Assembly: GCA_963575645.1 (NCBI GenBank)
Contig: OY754465.1
Span: 124,001-188,000, forward strand
Direction: 5' to 3'
Length of the DNA stretch: 64,000 bases
Source: Xanthostigma xanthostigma
Lineage: Eukaryota; Arthropoda; Insecta; Raphidioptera; Raphidiidae
The first letter of the stretch is position 1, and each line of letters opens with the position of its first letter. Below are positions 32,500 to 44,204 of this stretch, piece after piece. The notes beneath the pieces were generated by a model. The model saw only the letters and a list, made by a program, of their open reading frames with translations. It made no database searches and was not told the origin of the DNA. Made by a program: the position numbers and the translations under genes.

Positions 32500-32763
32500 T
32501 TTTGAAGTGAAAACTTCTTTAGCGGCGTTGTACACTTTTTTTGTAATGGGTAAAAAATGTTAAACTCGCGTCAGGGACACGAGACCTGATCGAAAATTCG
32601 TAAGACGAAAACTTTTATTTATACAACGTTAGACATCTAGCCTTGAAATATCGTACATAATAAAAATGCAATCTATGATACAAACCATTTTGATCGAAAA
32701 TTCGTAAGACGTTAATATTCAAGTTTTCACTTCTGCCGGCACTCCCGGAGTGCAACCCGTCTT
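32500..32763 (+). mobile_element. F3 family element, copy A
   Basis: Starts TTTGAAGTGAAAACTTCTTT, contains TGTAATGGGTAAAAAATGTT, and ends AAGTTTTCACTTCTGCCGGC, then the palindrome-bearing ACTCCCGGAGTGC, AACCCGTC and a T-run. The 5' motif GAAGTGAAAACTT recurs inverted about 40 bp inside the 3' end. This is the same offset-repeat plus terminal-hairpin layout as F2. Confidence 0.72.
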
Positions 32764-34780
32764 TTTTTTGTCCTACAGCCTATAAAATACTTGCTTTTTG
32801 TGCATGTAAACCCATTTCGGGCCAGTGACGAGATTCGGGCACCAAAGTAAGATTCATAAAAAAAATTATTATTTTTAAATAATATTTTTAATGATAATTT
32901 ATATTGTTAGAACAATTTACCACCATTTGACCAGCTTGAGGCCCTGAAGATGAAAATAAATTTTTCGAAGCGTTGGCCACTAGCGTAACATTGGAAAGCT
33001 TTATGATCCTCAACCAAAACCTTCCTTCATCGTATTATTTTTAAATTTCAATCAAAAAATTGATGATTTTAATATTTCACATTAGTCCAGTTGAAGACGA
33101 ACTTAGAGAAGCTACTTATAATATATAATGTGTAGTACACTACACAAGTGAAATGTCAAAATTAAAATAATATTTCTAAAAATGTTAAAAATACTGAAAA
33201 TGAAGACAAAAACCGATATTTTGTAAAATAGAAAATACAACAAAATCTACTAATTGTAACAAGTATACACTGTTATCGTAAAATAACCGTATCATAAGGG
33301 GTTATCTGTATAACTGTATATTTTTATTATAAAACGTAATATCAAATTATATTTATCGGTTATCAGTAAAAGATCGTTATTTTGCAACAATTAATTATCG
33401 GTATCGTTTATTTTCAAACAGAAATAACAGTTTCGTCGATCTCCAAACCGATACTGTTATAAGTAATTATTGAGCACTGAAGATCGCCTAGTACTTACCA
33501 CATATACTATAGAATATTAAGCAAGATACGTTGAGAGGAAATGGCGTCATACACAAAGCGTCAAGTGGGAGGAAGTTTGCACAAGTGTGTTTTAATTAGT
33601 TCAAGTTACGATAATTGAGGGCTCTTCGAATTGTCATTAACCACATCTCAGATACACTGAGATCTGTGCTGAAAATATTAGATAACAAAAAGCACTTGAC
33701 TACAAAACTGTTTGCTGCATTCATTCGTTTTGTATCGTAAAGATGTTCCGTTCAAAATTAAAATGGAAAATTGCGGTTTGTTGTGATACAACTTTCAGCT
33801 TCAAAATCTACATTTTATAGCAAAATTCGAGCATTTTTTTGGAAGATGTTAATCACATATCTATAAAAAACAAGACAAATTTAAATAGCTGTGTCTGTTC
33901 ACATCGAGACTGAAAATTTTCATCAGCGTAGCTAACAGAAACTCAAAACAATGTTATGGTCGGCAATGCTGAGTAATAATAGTAATAATGTTGTTTAAAA
34001 AAGACCCAACAATACTTTCGATATGGTAGAACTACGCTATTTCTATGATAATAATTTTTCGTATACAACCTAATGGTTTCACTTCAAACATAAAACATGT
34101 TTAGTATCACTGTTAAACTTCCATTTTCCATGGCTTTATCAGAAATTGTAATGCAGCTCACATTGAATTCTCGTTTGGCTTTGCACATCTCTACAGAATA
34201 ACAATTCCAAAATAAATGCATAAATGCATTGACTACAACTAGATTGACTAAAATGTTTCAAGTTATTCCATTCTTTGCAACCGCTCACTCAAAATAATAA
34301 TGTATCACGTACAAACTACAAAATGATAGCATTATTGTGAAAAATAAAAATGTTATCAACAATGAAAAATAAAACCTTAGAAATATCACCAAGAATTGAT
34401 CGAATTCGTGACATTATAATAATAATAAATTTATTTCAATAAATATAGTACAGTTAATATATAAATTGCTATCTTATGTTTGAAATTGATCCACCCAACT
34501 TGGCATAGTGTTTTAATTTAAAGTCAAGTTATGGACGCTCGACAACTGAGAGAAAGAGGTCCTGAAGAAGTTTGTACTCCATAAACTTAGCCTTTGTTGA
34601 AATCAATGTTGGTTAAAAATATATCATCGGTCAAATATCGACTCGGTTTATACACAGAGGCTGCAGTAATAATTATAATAATTTACGTATTTATATAGCA
34701 TTGTATATGCTCACAAATAAAATATCTATCTTTACTAGGTCACCGAAAAAAACTGAAAAGTCATCTATTTAAAAAAAAAA
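32764..34780. other. AT-rich non-coding stretch
   Basis: No gene recognised. Around 33270-33480 there are repeated GTTATCG/CGATAAC motifs in both orientations, perhaps a decayed TIR element. The rest shows nothing. Confidence 0.35.
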
Positions 34781-35133
34781 ACGCAAATGCACTCCGGGAG
34801 TGCCGGCAGAAGTGAAAACTTGATTCATTTAGGGCATGTCTATGTTAAACGACCAAAGCGCAGAAAAGTTTGAACTAATAACTTCCAAGAAATTCCGTCT
34901 GATGTCGCCAAAACACAACTTATAGTGTAGTTAAAAACAATTCGATTGCATAGACAAGTCCCAAAAAAATATATTATACCTTGCACATTAATACAATGGA
35001 TTTCATTTAGGGCATGTCACAAAAGTTTTCGTCTTACGAATTTTCGATCAGGTCACGTGTCCCTGTCGCGAGTTTAACATTTTTTACCCATTACAAAAAA
35101 AGTGTACAACGCCGCTAAAGAAGTTTTCACTTT
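34781..35133 (-). mobile_element. F3 family element, copy B
   Basis: Minus orientation: GCACTCCGGGAGTGCCGGCA, then AAGTGAAAACTTG at the left, and AAGAAGTTTTCACTTT at the right. The middle includes CTTACGAATTTTCGATCAGG, shared with copy A. It lies 100 bp from copy C in opposite orientation. Confidence 0.72.
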
Positions 35134-35235
35134 AAAAAAACAAGGGAATGTTCTAACACGCAGAAACAACGAATCTTTATGTTTAATTCCTTAAATAAGT
35201 GAAAAGGAACATATTGCGTCTATGATAGATATATA

Positions 35236-35545
35236 TTTTTGAAGTGAAAACTTCTTTAGCGGCGCTGTACACTTTTTTTGTAATGGGTAAAAAATGTTGA
35301 ACTCACGTCAGGAAAAGTAAGAACTGGGTGAGACTCTCTAAGTGATAGTAATTGCCAGATACTTTCTATACAACGTTAGACATCTAGCGTTGAAATATCG
35401 TAATACATAAAAATGCAATCTATGATACAAACCATTTTATTTACAAGTGTTGTCAATAAATAAACAATGCTTCTAAATGCAAAAAATTAAGACGTTAATA
35501 TTCAAGTTTTCACTTCTTCCGGCACTCCCGGAGTGCATCCTCGTC
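35236..35545 (+). mobile_element. F3 family element, copy C
   Basis: TTTTGAAGTGAAAACTTCTT at the start and GGCACTCCCGGAGTGC near the end, followed by a T-run. Shares AACGTTAGACATCTAGC and ATGCAATCTATGATACAAAC with copy A. Confidence 0.74.
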
Positions 35546-36283
35546 TTTTTTTTAACTAGATGACCTGTTGTCAAAGTTTAATAAATCGTCCGTTCTGTAT
35601 ACCAGTTCTCAGAACCCATTGTGATGATGAGCTCTATTTGTCGCTAGTTGTGACGTGTAATCATGAAGTTTTATAGATATTAATCTTGACTGAGGGCATA
35701 CATATGTCTCTACCAAACTATGTTTCAATTTCAAATAGTTTCCAATGATACAATATTGCGTCCAAAATTGACCACTTTCTGATACATGTTTAAAAAATAT
35801 CTGTTGTAGATTTTATTATAATAAATATTTGCAAAATGTTTGACTGTTCAAATGTCGCGTCGTTTCACGCCTAAGTTAATTTGCGTAACTACAAGTATTA
35901 ACAATGTAAATTAGACTATGTAAGTAATTATCATTAGTTGAGACCAAAGTTGCACGTTGATTTGATGCGGTTTGGCGGATAGACTCCAGGCAATACACTT
36001 ATGTAGTAGTTGTCGCATAGTATAAGTCAGTAGCGTATCCAGAAATTATAACTGAGGGACTGAAAATGTATTTTATATCTCTAGGTGTGCAGTTCTGGCG
36101 GGGCAGAGCGTATACGAATATGAAAACACAAAACATTCCCTCAACATTTTCAATGTCGATTCTGTACAGTGGCAGATTCTTGTATTCATCTACTTACTGA
36201 TTAATTATTAAAATTTTTGTATATTGTAATTTGACTTTTGATGGTAATGTATCAGTTATTGTAGTTAAATTATCAAAACATCT
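35546..36283. other. AT-rich non-coding stretch
   Basis: No gene recognised. Confidence 0.4.
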
Positions 36284-37006
36284 CAATGAGCCTTTTTCAT
36301 GAAGTACGAAAAATCACTCACTAGTAGCGCTAGTAGTTCGGTAGGGACAAACACTGTCAAATCCCCATATAAACACACATTAAAGTGTACTTGAAAAAAA
36401 ATGTTTTTAACAGAAGATGATGTTCCTGGAACAAAACTAAAATTTGCAACTGTAAAAGATAACAATGTAGTAACATTAAAACGTTGGCTTGCGTGTCGTA
36501 ATTTAAAAGTATCTGGAAAAAAAAATGAATTAATAGACAGGTTAGTATGCAGACTCTAGTAAAATATTAGCGATAAATTCAAACTGTAATAAGAGAAATT
36601 GAAAATAATTATGAATTTCAGATTTATTTCCAAATGAAATATGAATCAAAAATATATGGTAATAAAATAAATTTAATTAAATATAATAAATGAATATAAT
36701 TTAATAAAAGATTGAGGTTATATCTCATTCTAATCAACGGTAATAAACTGTCAAAAATTTACTATTCATTTTTTATTCATTTAATTAATTTTAAAAATAA
36801 TTTCGATAACATATGTAAATGATGACTCTCAGTGATAAGTTTATCAGTTCAAAATTTTTTTTATTTCAGATTTATATTTTTAAATAATAAAATAATATCA
36901 CGTAAATAACATTGGTTGGCATGTAAATATTTTATGTTTGTCCCTACTACTAGTGCTGCCTCTCGTGACACTTTCGCTGCACTATTCTCAGGAAAAAGGC
37001 TCATTG
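36284..37006 (+). mobile_element. TIR element carrying a SAP-domain exon
   Basis: CAATGAGCCTTTTTC at 36284 is matched by the inverse GAAAAAGGCTCATTG-type end at 37006 (one gap), and further inside CACTAGTAGCGCTAGTAG and GGTAGGGACAAACA have inverted partners. 723 bp in all. I could not find a convincing target duplication. It holds the first coding exon of a protein at 36401-36540, so it is either an internally deleted DNA transposon or a captured gene piece. Superfamily unknown. Confidence 0.62.
36401..36540 (+). CDS. First exon of a SAP-domain protein (transposon-associated)
   Basis: An ATG opens 46 codons ending GACAG|GTTAGT, a fair splice donor. After MFLTEDDVPGTKL comes LKRWLACRNLKVSGKKNELI, a SAP-type helix-turn-helix for DNA binding: helix LKRWLACR, a turn with G, then KKNELIDR. 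Proteins starting with this motif are abundant in insect and tick genomes and often belong to mobile-element families with a YqaJ-like nuclease; that link is from family knowledge and nothing here proves it. Read through without splicing, the ORF stops after six more codons (36557-36559). No second exon was found before the TIR end, so the gene is broken. Confidence 0.5.
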
Positions 37007-37241
37007 TTTATAATAGGCTAGCTACGTACTTTGAAATTTGGGTCAAGTAAAAAATATTTTATTTATTCTATTGAATGAATATAGAGTATTTAATGGAAAA
37101 AAATTGATGAATTCTGTTAAATGTTTTATATTGGTATCCATAACTTTTCACTAAAGGTATATTTTTCTTTTTTCTTCTAACTTTTTACTTTTTTGTATAG
37201 TGTCCCCGAGGATATTATGTGATTCGGCCATTCTCACTTTT

Positions 37242-37779
37242 GGGATATTGATAATGTATCGATATATCGATGTATCTATATTTTTAATTCAAAACATCGG
37301 TATTTTTAGCCGATATATTTTAATCCGATATATCAATATATAGATACAACATAATATCCAATATCGAAAATTGTATCAAAAAAGATAATTTTTTTTATTT
37401 TTGTAACTAAAGTCACTGGAATCCAAAAACGAACGGAAAAAAGTAACTGTATTATCCACTCCTATGTGTAGGTTCCCTTTCCTAAATAGTAAGAAGATAG
37501 CTTTTTAGTTTTTGATATTTTTGTAATAATATATTGCCTAATAAAAAGAAATACTCGTAAAAATACCTTCATTTTTATTGAGATATTTGTACATTAAATT
37601 AATGTACATTTTGTATAAAAATTACTACTGATAATATTAAGCTAAATACACTATTGTTTTAAAAACGCAAAATCTTTTGAAAATTTGACCTATATATCGA
37701 TATTGTTTTCTCGATATATCGACGTCGATATTGATATTTTTATAAATATCGATACATCAATATTTTTTCCGACATCCCT
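37242..37779. mobile_element. ATCGATA-rich inverted-repeat element
   Basis: Imperfect terminal inverted repeats: GGGATATTGATAATGTATCG on the left and, inverted on the right, GGGATGTCGGAAAAAATATT then GATGTATCGATA. Both subterminal parts are dense in CGATATATCGA. Subterminal motif arrays of this kind are typical of hAT-like non-autonomous elements. Ends and superfamily are inferred. Confidence 0.5.
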
Positions 37780-38076
37780 AACCCACTTGCATGTGACTTT
37801 TCCCACCAGCGTATTATCGGTGCTACAAACCTTTACAAACAGTTTGCATATCGCACATTGAACTGTGAATTGAACTCCGTTAATTAAATGCAGACCGAAC
37901 GGTTGTCCGATGTCAGATACTTGTATCACACGTTAACTACTGAAAGATGGGAAGGGTGAACTATCAACTCACTCAACTATATAATATTGATACCGTATAG
38001 GTATATGTAATACACTCCATATAATATGGATTATATATCCTTGAATAATTATCGCAGTAAAACATTATAGCGATAA

Positions 38077-39190
38077 CTAGTATGACCTGTGCGAATTATT
38101 CGCACTAAATAAGTAGGTATAATAATTATCACTTTACAAAATTATTTTTTAAATATGATTGCAGGTATTCAGTTCGTTTCTAATTTTGCACACTGCTTAT
38201 AACGTTCTTCTTTTTGTTGTATAAGAAATATTTTACTAAAATTGTCATATAGAGGCGCAAGTAGCAAAAGCGTTGAGCTAAGCCGTCAGATGGCATCATG
38301 CAGAATTGCTGTGACGTTGTTCAGCGTTGCCCGTCAGATGGTAGTATGCAGTATTTACAATATGAAGGTCAGATGACAGATCGAAGTGTTGACGTTGTTT
38401 CAAAATTAAAGCCGTCAGATGGCAGACGTTGTTCAGCGTTGCTGTTAATTAATTAATTTACAAAAACAAAAGCAATAATAAATTTTTTAGTTGTCGATGT
38501 CAGTAGAGCAAGCAATTATCTGTAAAATGATATAAAATTTATGTGGAGAAATTGTGTGGTTTTTTCTAAAAAAAAATTGGTTGTCTGTAAAGTCGGTTTA
38601 CGGACGATAGTTTTACGTGATAACGTATTCCGTAATGCATAACCTAAACCTCCCAAAATGTGGTTTCAATCCGCTTATCCTTGGTGTCGGAATGATAAGA
38701 AATGTCAAAAGTGACGTTTGCAACTGTCAAAGTATTATGTTCTAATAATAATTAGTTATTCCAATACTTAACTTAGAAGGCGTTGCATTTCACAAAATAC
38801 TAATGTCAAAAAATTGAATTAAACATTAGAAATGCAGCCGTTTTCATGTTGCATTTATACAACTATTTTTCTATATAAATTTGTATAAAAAAACTGTTTA
38901 GGCAAATTCTGTTATACGAAATCTATGTAAAATGTTCTCCTCTTTCGTTTAAGACTGGTTTCAAACCGATCTGATTTAAATTGAGCGAGAAATTAGCAAA
39001 AAGCACGCACAGGGTCAGGCGGAACGTTACGCGTTACGAACGTTAGGATTTAGGAACGTTACACTTTTTCGTGCATGCAGCCGGTGTTTTATCAATTTAT
39101 AAGATTGGTGATTCATCAATTTATAAGACGTTATCACGTCAAAAAGGGAGGCAAACATCTTTAACCTTAGCTTATTAATATATAATATGA
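38077..39190 (-). mobile_element. Helitron family H1, copy C, split by an F2 element
   Basis: CTAG end at 38077-38080, palindrome GTGCGAATTATTCGCAC, and the TC end at 39189-39190. The Helitron sequence breaks at GGTTTTTTCTAAAA (about 38574) and resumes at AAAAGGGAGGCAAACATC (about 39143). The gap is exactly an F2 element, so F2 inserted into an existing H1. The 144-codon ORF at 39027-39461 crosses this junction and is not a gene. Confidence 0.85.
38575..39142 (-). mobile_element. F2 family element, copy 4, nested in H1 copy C
   Basis: Complete F2 from TTGGTTGTCTGTAAAGTCGG to ACGTTATCACGTCAAAA, inserted in an A-run. The uninterrupted H1 copies give its ends to within the A-run, which confirms where F2 begins and ends. 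Confidence 0.85.
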
Positions 39191-39831
39191 TTCTCATGTT
39201 TGACTCAGTGGCGAATTTAACACTTTGGAAAGTGGGCGTTCTATGAACATGCGCTCGTCTGCAACTGGTTAAATCGGCCGACAAAATAATCGTCAAACTC
39301 GGAATAACATTGTTCTTAAAAAATATTTTCTTTTCTTTAATAAATGTATCAAAAAAACCTAGTTCAGCAACTTTCCGCTCGTGTATTACGATATGTGGAC
39401 TCGCCTCAAGAAAGACATGTAGCATAAAATACAAAGCGAATAATGTCGTTTCGCCGTCCACTTAGAAGAGACATTTCTGCCGATATCTACAAAGTGTCGG
39501 AGATGTTTGAGAAGATTGAGGTTTGTTTGAGACGGCAACGACGACGTGTGATTATAAAGCCGAAGGTTACGCACAAAACACACACACTTGGATGAAACCA
39601 AAGCAGCGACCGTTACTAACAACCGAACATTGATGATGTGGTCCCGGGAGACTGCCCTCGTATACACAATATAACTACTATATATATTATATAAAGGACA
39701 TCACATCTGATCGATGTCATAGCCACAATAGTACTTAAAGGCAAAAGCGTCACGTCAAGGGAAGAGGATCTGAGCACAGGAGGGCACATTCATTTTTAAA
39801 ATGTTTACAACAAAATAATAGCTTATGTATC
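39191..39831. other. Less AT-rich stretch with a small ORF
   Basis: Holds the 50-codon ORF at 39443-39595 and no repeat I could define. The two overlapping minus-strand ORFs are not convincing. Confidence 0.35.
39443..39595 (+). CDS. Candidate short ORF or first exon, unrecognised
   Basis: 50 codons beginning MSFRRPLRRDISADIYKVSE, with mixed codon use in a region richer in GC than its surroundings. A possible splice donor, ATTGAG|GTTTGT, follows codon 26; after it the reading turns into basic, low-complexity residues. The first 26 residues look like a real exon: alternating charged and hydrophobic residues with no low complexity. I do not recognise the family and chance cannot be excluded. 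Confidence 0.25.
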   Translation: MSFRRPLRRDISADIYKVSEMFEKIEVCLRRQRRRVIIKPKVTHKTHTLG

Positions 39832-40392
39832 TGTTACGTTCAAAGATCGAAAACGCTCAGTGAGCGAAAAAATAGCTCACAACGCGTTGTGCTCACAGTA
39901 AAACATCCACATTGCGAAATTCGTGTTATGGCTCTAATGAAAACGCGCACGACGCGTTGTGGTAATCAAAGAAAGACCAAATAGCGAAATTCGTGTCGTG
40001 GCTGACATGCTATTCGATCTCAATGCGTTGTGGCAATGAAGAAAAGCCATGACGCGTTCTGAGCATTCATTATAATAATTTCTAATATAAGTAATTAATT
40101 TAAGTACATTGTTGTTGTTTATTGGTAATCAATAAACATTTATGTTTTCGTTAAATATTTTTACTACTTGAATGAATTTTAAATTGTCATAAAAAAATTA
40201 AAATCCCTAATTATTTTAAGTGAATTATAAGTAATTTACAAATGATTAATATTTTGTATTCAGTAATTTATTACTTAATACGTTGATTTTTTTAAATATA
40301 AAGTAATCTCAATAAATAACAAATATCGTTTTATTTTAATTTATATAATTATACTAGCGGACCCGGCGAACTTCGTACCGCCTAACAGTATA

Positions 40393-40423
<31 letters not shown>

Positions 40424-41443
40424 GCGGCCCTGTACGTGCTTCGTTACGTATAAAGTGAAATAATAAAACAATTTAATTGGAACATCTATCTATCTATTTT
40501 ATTTATTTTAAAATATACATGGACGTATATGTGTGTATGTCGAGCACTCCGGCTGCGCCGTCGTGCCCGGTGCAAAAGAACGAATGGGGATATTTGAATC
40601 TTTGATTAACGTCTGATTAGTACTCTTCAATAAATAATCGACCAATTTTTCTAACAATTATATTGACAATATATAATTATAATTCAATAAATTTATTGAA
40701 TTATTATTATATATTTTTGTCAATAAAATTGTCAGAAAAACTGATCCTAATGACTCGCACAATGGTTTATTATAAATCAATGTTTTTTTAATTTTTGACA
40801 TAATTTTTTCAAATCATACATAAGGCTGTTTATATTTTAAAACCATGGATACGAATTTAAAAAAAAAATCGTGTCTTTAATAATTATAATTAAAGGAAGA
40901 AAAAAAATTTAGGGGTGGACTACCCCTAACATTTAGGGGGATGAAAAATAGATGTTGGCCGATTCTCATAGATACCGTATAAGCACAAAAAATTTCATCA
41001 AAATCGGTCAAGCCGTTTCGGAGGAGTTCGGCAACGAAAACTGTGACACGAGAATTTTATATATTAGATAACATATTTAATAATGACAAACACGTTATGC
41101 AGTGATTTTTTAAAATAAAAAATATTTCCTCATTTCATCTACCAAAACGTTTCCAGTCTAGGCCTAGTAGGATCCATATCGGAAAGTAGTGTGCGTCGTA
41201 ATCAAATAATATTCCATACGCATCATGGCTTTTCTTCATTGCCACAACGCGTTGAGATCGAATAGCATGTCAGCCACGACACGAATTTCGCTATTTGGTC
41301 TTTCTGTGATTGCCACAACGCGTTGTGCGCGTTTTCATTAGAGCCATAACACGAATTTCGCCATGTGGATGTTTTACTGTGACTACAACGCGTTGTGTGC
41401 TGTTTTTCCGCTCACTGAGCGTTTTCGATCTTTGAGCGTAACA
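39832..41443. mobile_element. 1.6-kb DNA element with TIRs of about 225 bp
   Basis: Ends TGTTACG...CGTAACA, flanked by the 4-bp duplication TATC (39828-39831 and 41444-41447). The arms (about 39832-40055 and 41224-41443) share AAAGATCGAAAACGCTCAGT and several ACAACGCGTTGTG-type palindromes. Long TIRs with a 4-bp target duplication and no transposase make this a non-autonomous element of unassigned superfamily. A Helitron sits in its middle. Each arm has three or four CAACGCGTTG motifs alternating with CGAAATTCGTGT, which look like transposase-binding sites. Confidence 0.8.
40354..41068 (-). mobile_element. Helitron nested in the TATC element
   Basis: Minus orientation: 5' end TCTAATATATAAAATTCTCG at 41068, 3' end with CGGCGAACTTCGTACCG-type hairpin sequence and CTAG at 40354-40357. 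The part reading (inverse) AAACGGCTTGACCGATTTTG and TCATCCCCCTAAATGTTAGG is common in arthropod Helitrons. An AT microsatellite (about 40401-40423) and a TTGTCAATATA-type foldback lie inside. Confidence 0.72.
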
Positions 41444-42221
41444 TATCTATATAATCACTGCACGTATGTCAATTGTTTTTTTTTCTATTAACCTACTAAT
41501 AGAAGTCGCGTTTGTTCACCAGTGAACTATCAAGAATTTCGAAAAAGAAGTGAAGATCAGCTATTTTGTTGGATCCGCGTGCCAAAAATAACATATTTAC
41601 GCTTGTGTGACTTGAAACTCGCTGGCAATAGTTCTAAACATAATATGAATCTTCTAGATTCTCCGAAGATGGCATAAAGATTGCCGAAACGTCAGACAAT
41701 AAAATTCAATAAAAACCTCCAGTATTTGCTTTGTTTCATCGATCCTATGCCACCAGGATTTTTCCTTTTTAATCTTCCAGCATTGAAACAGGATCATCAT
41801 CACTCTAAATTATTAGAATTATTTTTCACAATCTAAAGTCTAAACGTAATAAGTATAATAACACACCTCGTTATAATAATATAACTCATGACACTATATA
41901 ATGCCATTTACTATAGGTAGTTGATATGTTTTTATTTAGTCTAAAGTTTTTTCGTTGCAAAATCGTTTTTTACAATGACACAATGAGCATACAGAAAATT
42001 GGCAAAGAACAACAAAATGGATAAAAGCTTTTTCGAGGATTACAAGCAGGGGATGATCATTTTAAAGGTTATACAAACATATACAGAGGAGCTATATTTT
42101 GTTTATTTGTTTTCTTTTTTTGTGTTTATCATGCCTGCTTTAATCTCAGAAACTGCTCCGATTAGAAAAATATGGCCTAGGTCACTTATATTGTTTGTAT
42201 ACTAAAAAGGTTTTCATCAAA
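41444..42221. other. AT-rich non-coding stretch
   Basis: No gene recognised. At 41690-41760 CCGAAACGTCAGACAATAAA and GATCCTATGCCACCAGGATT look like part of an old repeat, unplaced. Confidence 0.35.
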
Positions 42222-42366
42222 CACAAAAACGCAGACAATTTTTTCCGCGACGCACGTTTCGCTATTCATGTTAGCATTATCACGAGAGATGACTAATGTA
42301 TTCATCTCGTGATAATGCTAACATTAGCGAGACGTGCATCAAGCAAAAAGTGTTGGTGTTTTTTGA
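42222..42366. repeat. Foldback, arms about 65 bp
   Basis: ATGTTAGCATTATCACGAGA is matched by TCTCGTGATAATGCTAACAT around a short loop, with outer pairing of ACACAAAAACGC and GTGTTGGTGTTTTT. Confidence 0.7.
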
Positions 42367-42445
42367 AATTTTTTTGCATTCGGTATTTTAATTTTTAACA
42401 TTAAAGATATCAAATCTTTGATTAACATCTGAATAGAATAGAAAT

Positions 42446-42580
42446 AAATAAAATTGTCGACCAATTTTTCTCAGACCAATATATTCACAAAAATAAAAAA
42501 AAAAAAATAACAAATATAACACAAATTTAATTTTTGTCAATATATTGGTCTGAGAAAAATTGGTCGACAATTTTATTTAA
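42446..42580. repeat. Foldback, arms about 55 bp
   Basis: AAAATTGTCGACCAATTTTT and CTCAGACCAATATATT are repeated in inverse after an A/T-rich loop. A weaker relative (CGACCAATTTTTCTAACAAT) lies inside the Helitron at 40354-41068, near 40640. Confidence 0.7.
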
Positions 42581-43329
42581 TTAAAGATATCAATTCTTTT
42601 TCAAGAGTTGCGTCGCGTTATTAAGCTATGACAAAAGGCGAATGAGCAGTAAAATGTAAAACAAGTGAAGATTCCCGCACGCGTTCTTTGAGCCAAATTG
42701 GAGTACCTGCATTGGAGCCACAGTAAAATGATATTTGAGATATTTGTTCCATTTTATTATTTTCCACTGCTACATCAAAGTCTTCACGAGTAAAACCGGG
42801 AAGCGTAACTCCATTTAAGTATTCGGTAGAATAAAAATTAAAGCATTTTATTGAAGAATATTTTTGGCACAGGTGGATTTTTTATATAAAGTTCGTTTAC
42901 AAGATACGCCATGAAAATGTTTTTTTAAGTATTTCCGTATTTATTATTTGATTTTCTAAGAAAGCTAATTTTCTTGAACAACAAAGGTCGTTCCCATTTA
43001 TGTCAAAATATTAAAAATAACTGACCTTTATAGCCGATAAAATGATTTTGGTTTCCTCGCTTGACGGACCGTTGAAGTCTTTCAGTCCTTATACAGATCC
43101 TAACGATATAATCGAAGAATCTCGCTAGAGATTCTTTTCTGTGCTAAATGCCAACGAATCTCTAGCGTATTCTTATACATTGATTTTGCCTTTGTCCCAT
43201 ATAACGCCGTGTATATGAAGCAAGTTTCCAAGTTTTATAGTTCTGTGACCACGTGACTTTCATAGGACCGATTTTTCGTATCACCCATATATACTTCTGT
43301 ACCACAATAACAGCTTATATTGTGAGAGT
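42581..43329. other. Non-coding stretch
   Basis: No gene recognised. Near 43117-43160 the word GAATCTCTAGCG occurs in both orientations, a short hairpin. Confidence 0.35.
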
Positions 43330-43410
43330 ACGCGTGGACTAGCGGTTACGACGTTAGGCTAGTAATAACTAATAACAGGGTCTTGAGTTCGATTCCCGCC
43401 AGCATCATTG
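43330..43410 (+). tRNA. tRNA-like sequence 2 (pseudogene or SINE head)
   Basis: GCGTGGACTAGCGGTTACGA resembles a tRNA 5' end with an A box, and GAGTTCGATTCCCGCC a B box. Same layout as 15093-15185. Low-complexity T-rich sequence follows. Decayed tRNA gene or SINE head. Confidence 0.45.
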
Positions 43411-44119
43411 GAAAATTTATTTTTCAATTTTTAATTTTTTTTTATGTTTTTAATTGTTTTTTTTAGTTTTAATTTATTTTCTCAATTTTTTTCTCATTAT
43501 ATTTTTATTTCCTTTTTAATTTTTATTTTTATTATTTTCTTGTTTTTTGAAAAATTCACTTTCGTCAAATCTTTTATTAAAAAATAACAAAATATATGAT
43601 TGAAGTTAGATTTAAATAAATTAATTTATTAAAAAACATATTTATCATAAAAAGTCCAACAAAAATTAAAAAGTGAAAAGATTACGAAGTGAAACTTCTT
43701 TTTTTAATGCAAAATAAGTATTTTACAAATGATATGAAAAAAAATTTGTATTTTTAATGGTGGGCCTTGTTCATTGATTTTTTTTTCATGCCTTCAAAAT
43801 GTGCCTTCAAGGAATCTTCAAGAATATCCATATTTCAAATGAATATAAATAAAAAAAAAAAAAACTAAAAAAAAAAAATATACGCGTCGACATGAGAACC
43901 TCCTCCGTTTTTGTTTTTAGTCGGTTAATAAAAAAGAATCATGTATCACAGAGCATAGACTTGTTATAGCTCATTTTTATTTTTAATAGACTTCACATGG
44001 ATTGTTTACAAATTGAATGTCATGGTATTTGCATGGAGGTTGCCAATTGCACCACTAGGTGTTGCACCGCGGCAGCACTGGACTACGCGGCAAAATATAA
44101 ATGCACTTTTGTAGTACTG
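43411..44119. other. Low-complexity A/T stretch
   Basis: Mostly T- and A-runs. At 43889-43925 GAGAACCTCCTCCGTTTTTG then TAGTCGGTTAA recalls the end of the AACCGACTTC family seen at 49069-49570. Confidence 0.4.
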
Positions 44120-44204
44120 TTTGTTAAATGAGAAGTAAAAATCAAAAGTCGATTATTGCAATTTCTATAACCGACTTTTGATTGTTACTTCTTATTTAAC
44201 AAAA
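44120..44204. repeat. Small foldback, arms about 33 bp
   Basis: TTGTTAAATGAGAAGTAAAAATC pairs with GATTGTTACTTCTTATTTAACAA-type sequence (two mismatches), and AAAAGTCG with CGACTTTT, around an 18-bp loop. Confidence 0.65.

Noticed and set aside
39027-39461. 144-codon minus-strand ORF
   Set aside because: It crosses the join between F2 copy 4, H1 copy C and flanking DNA.
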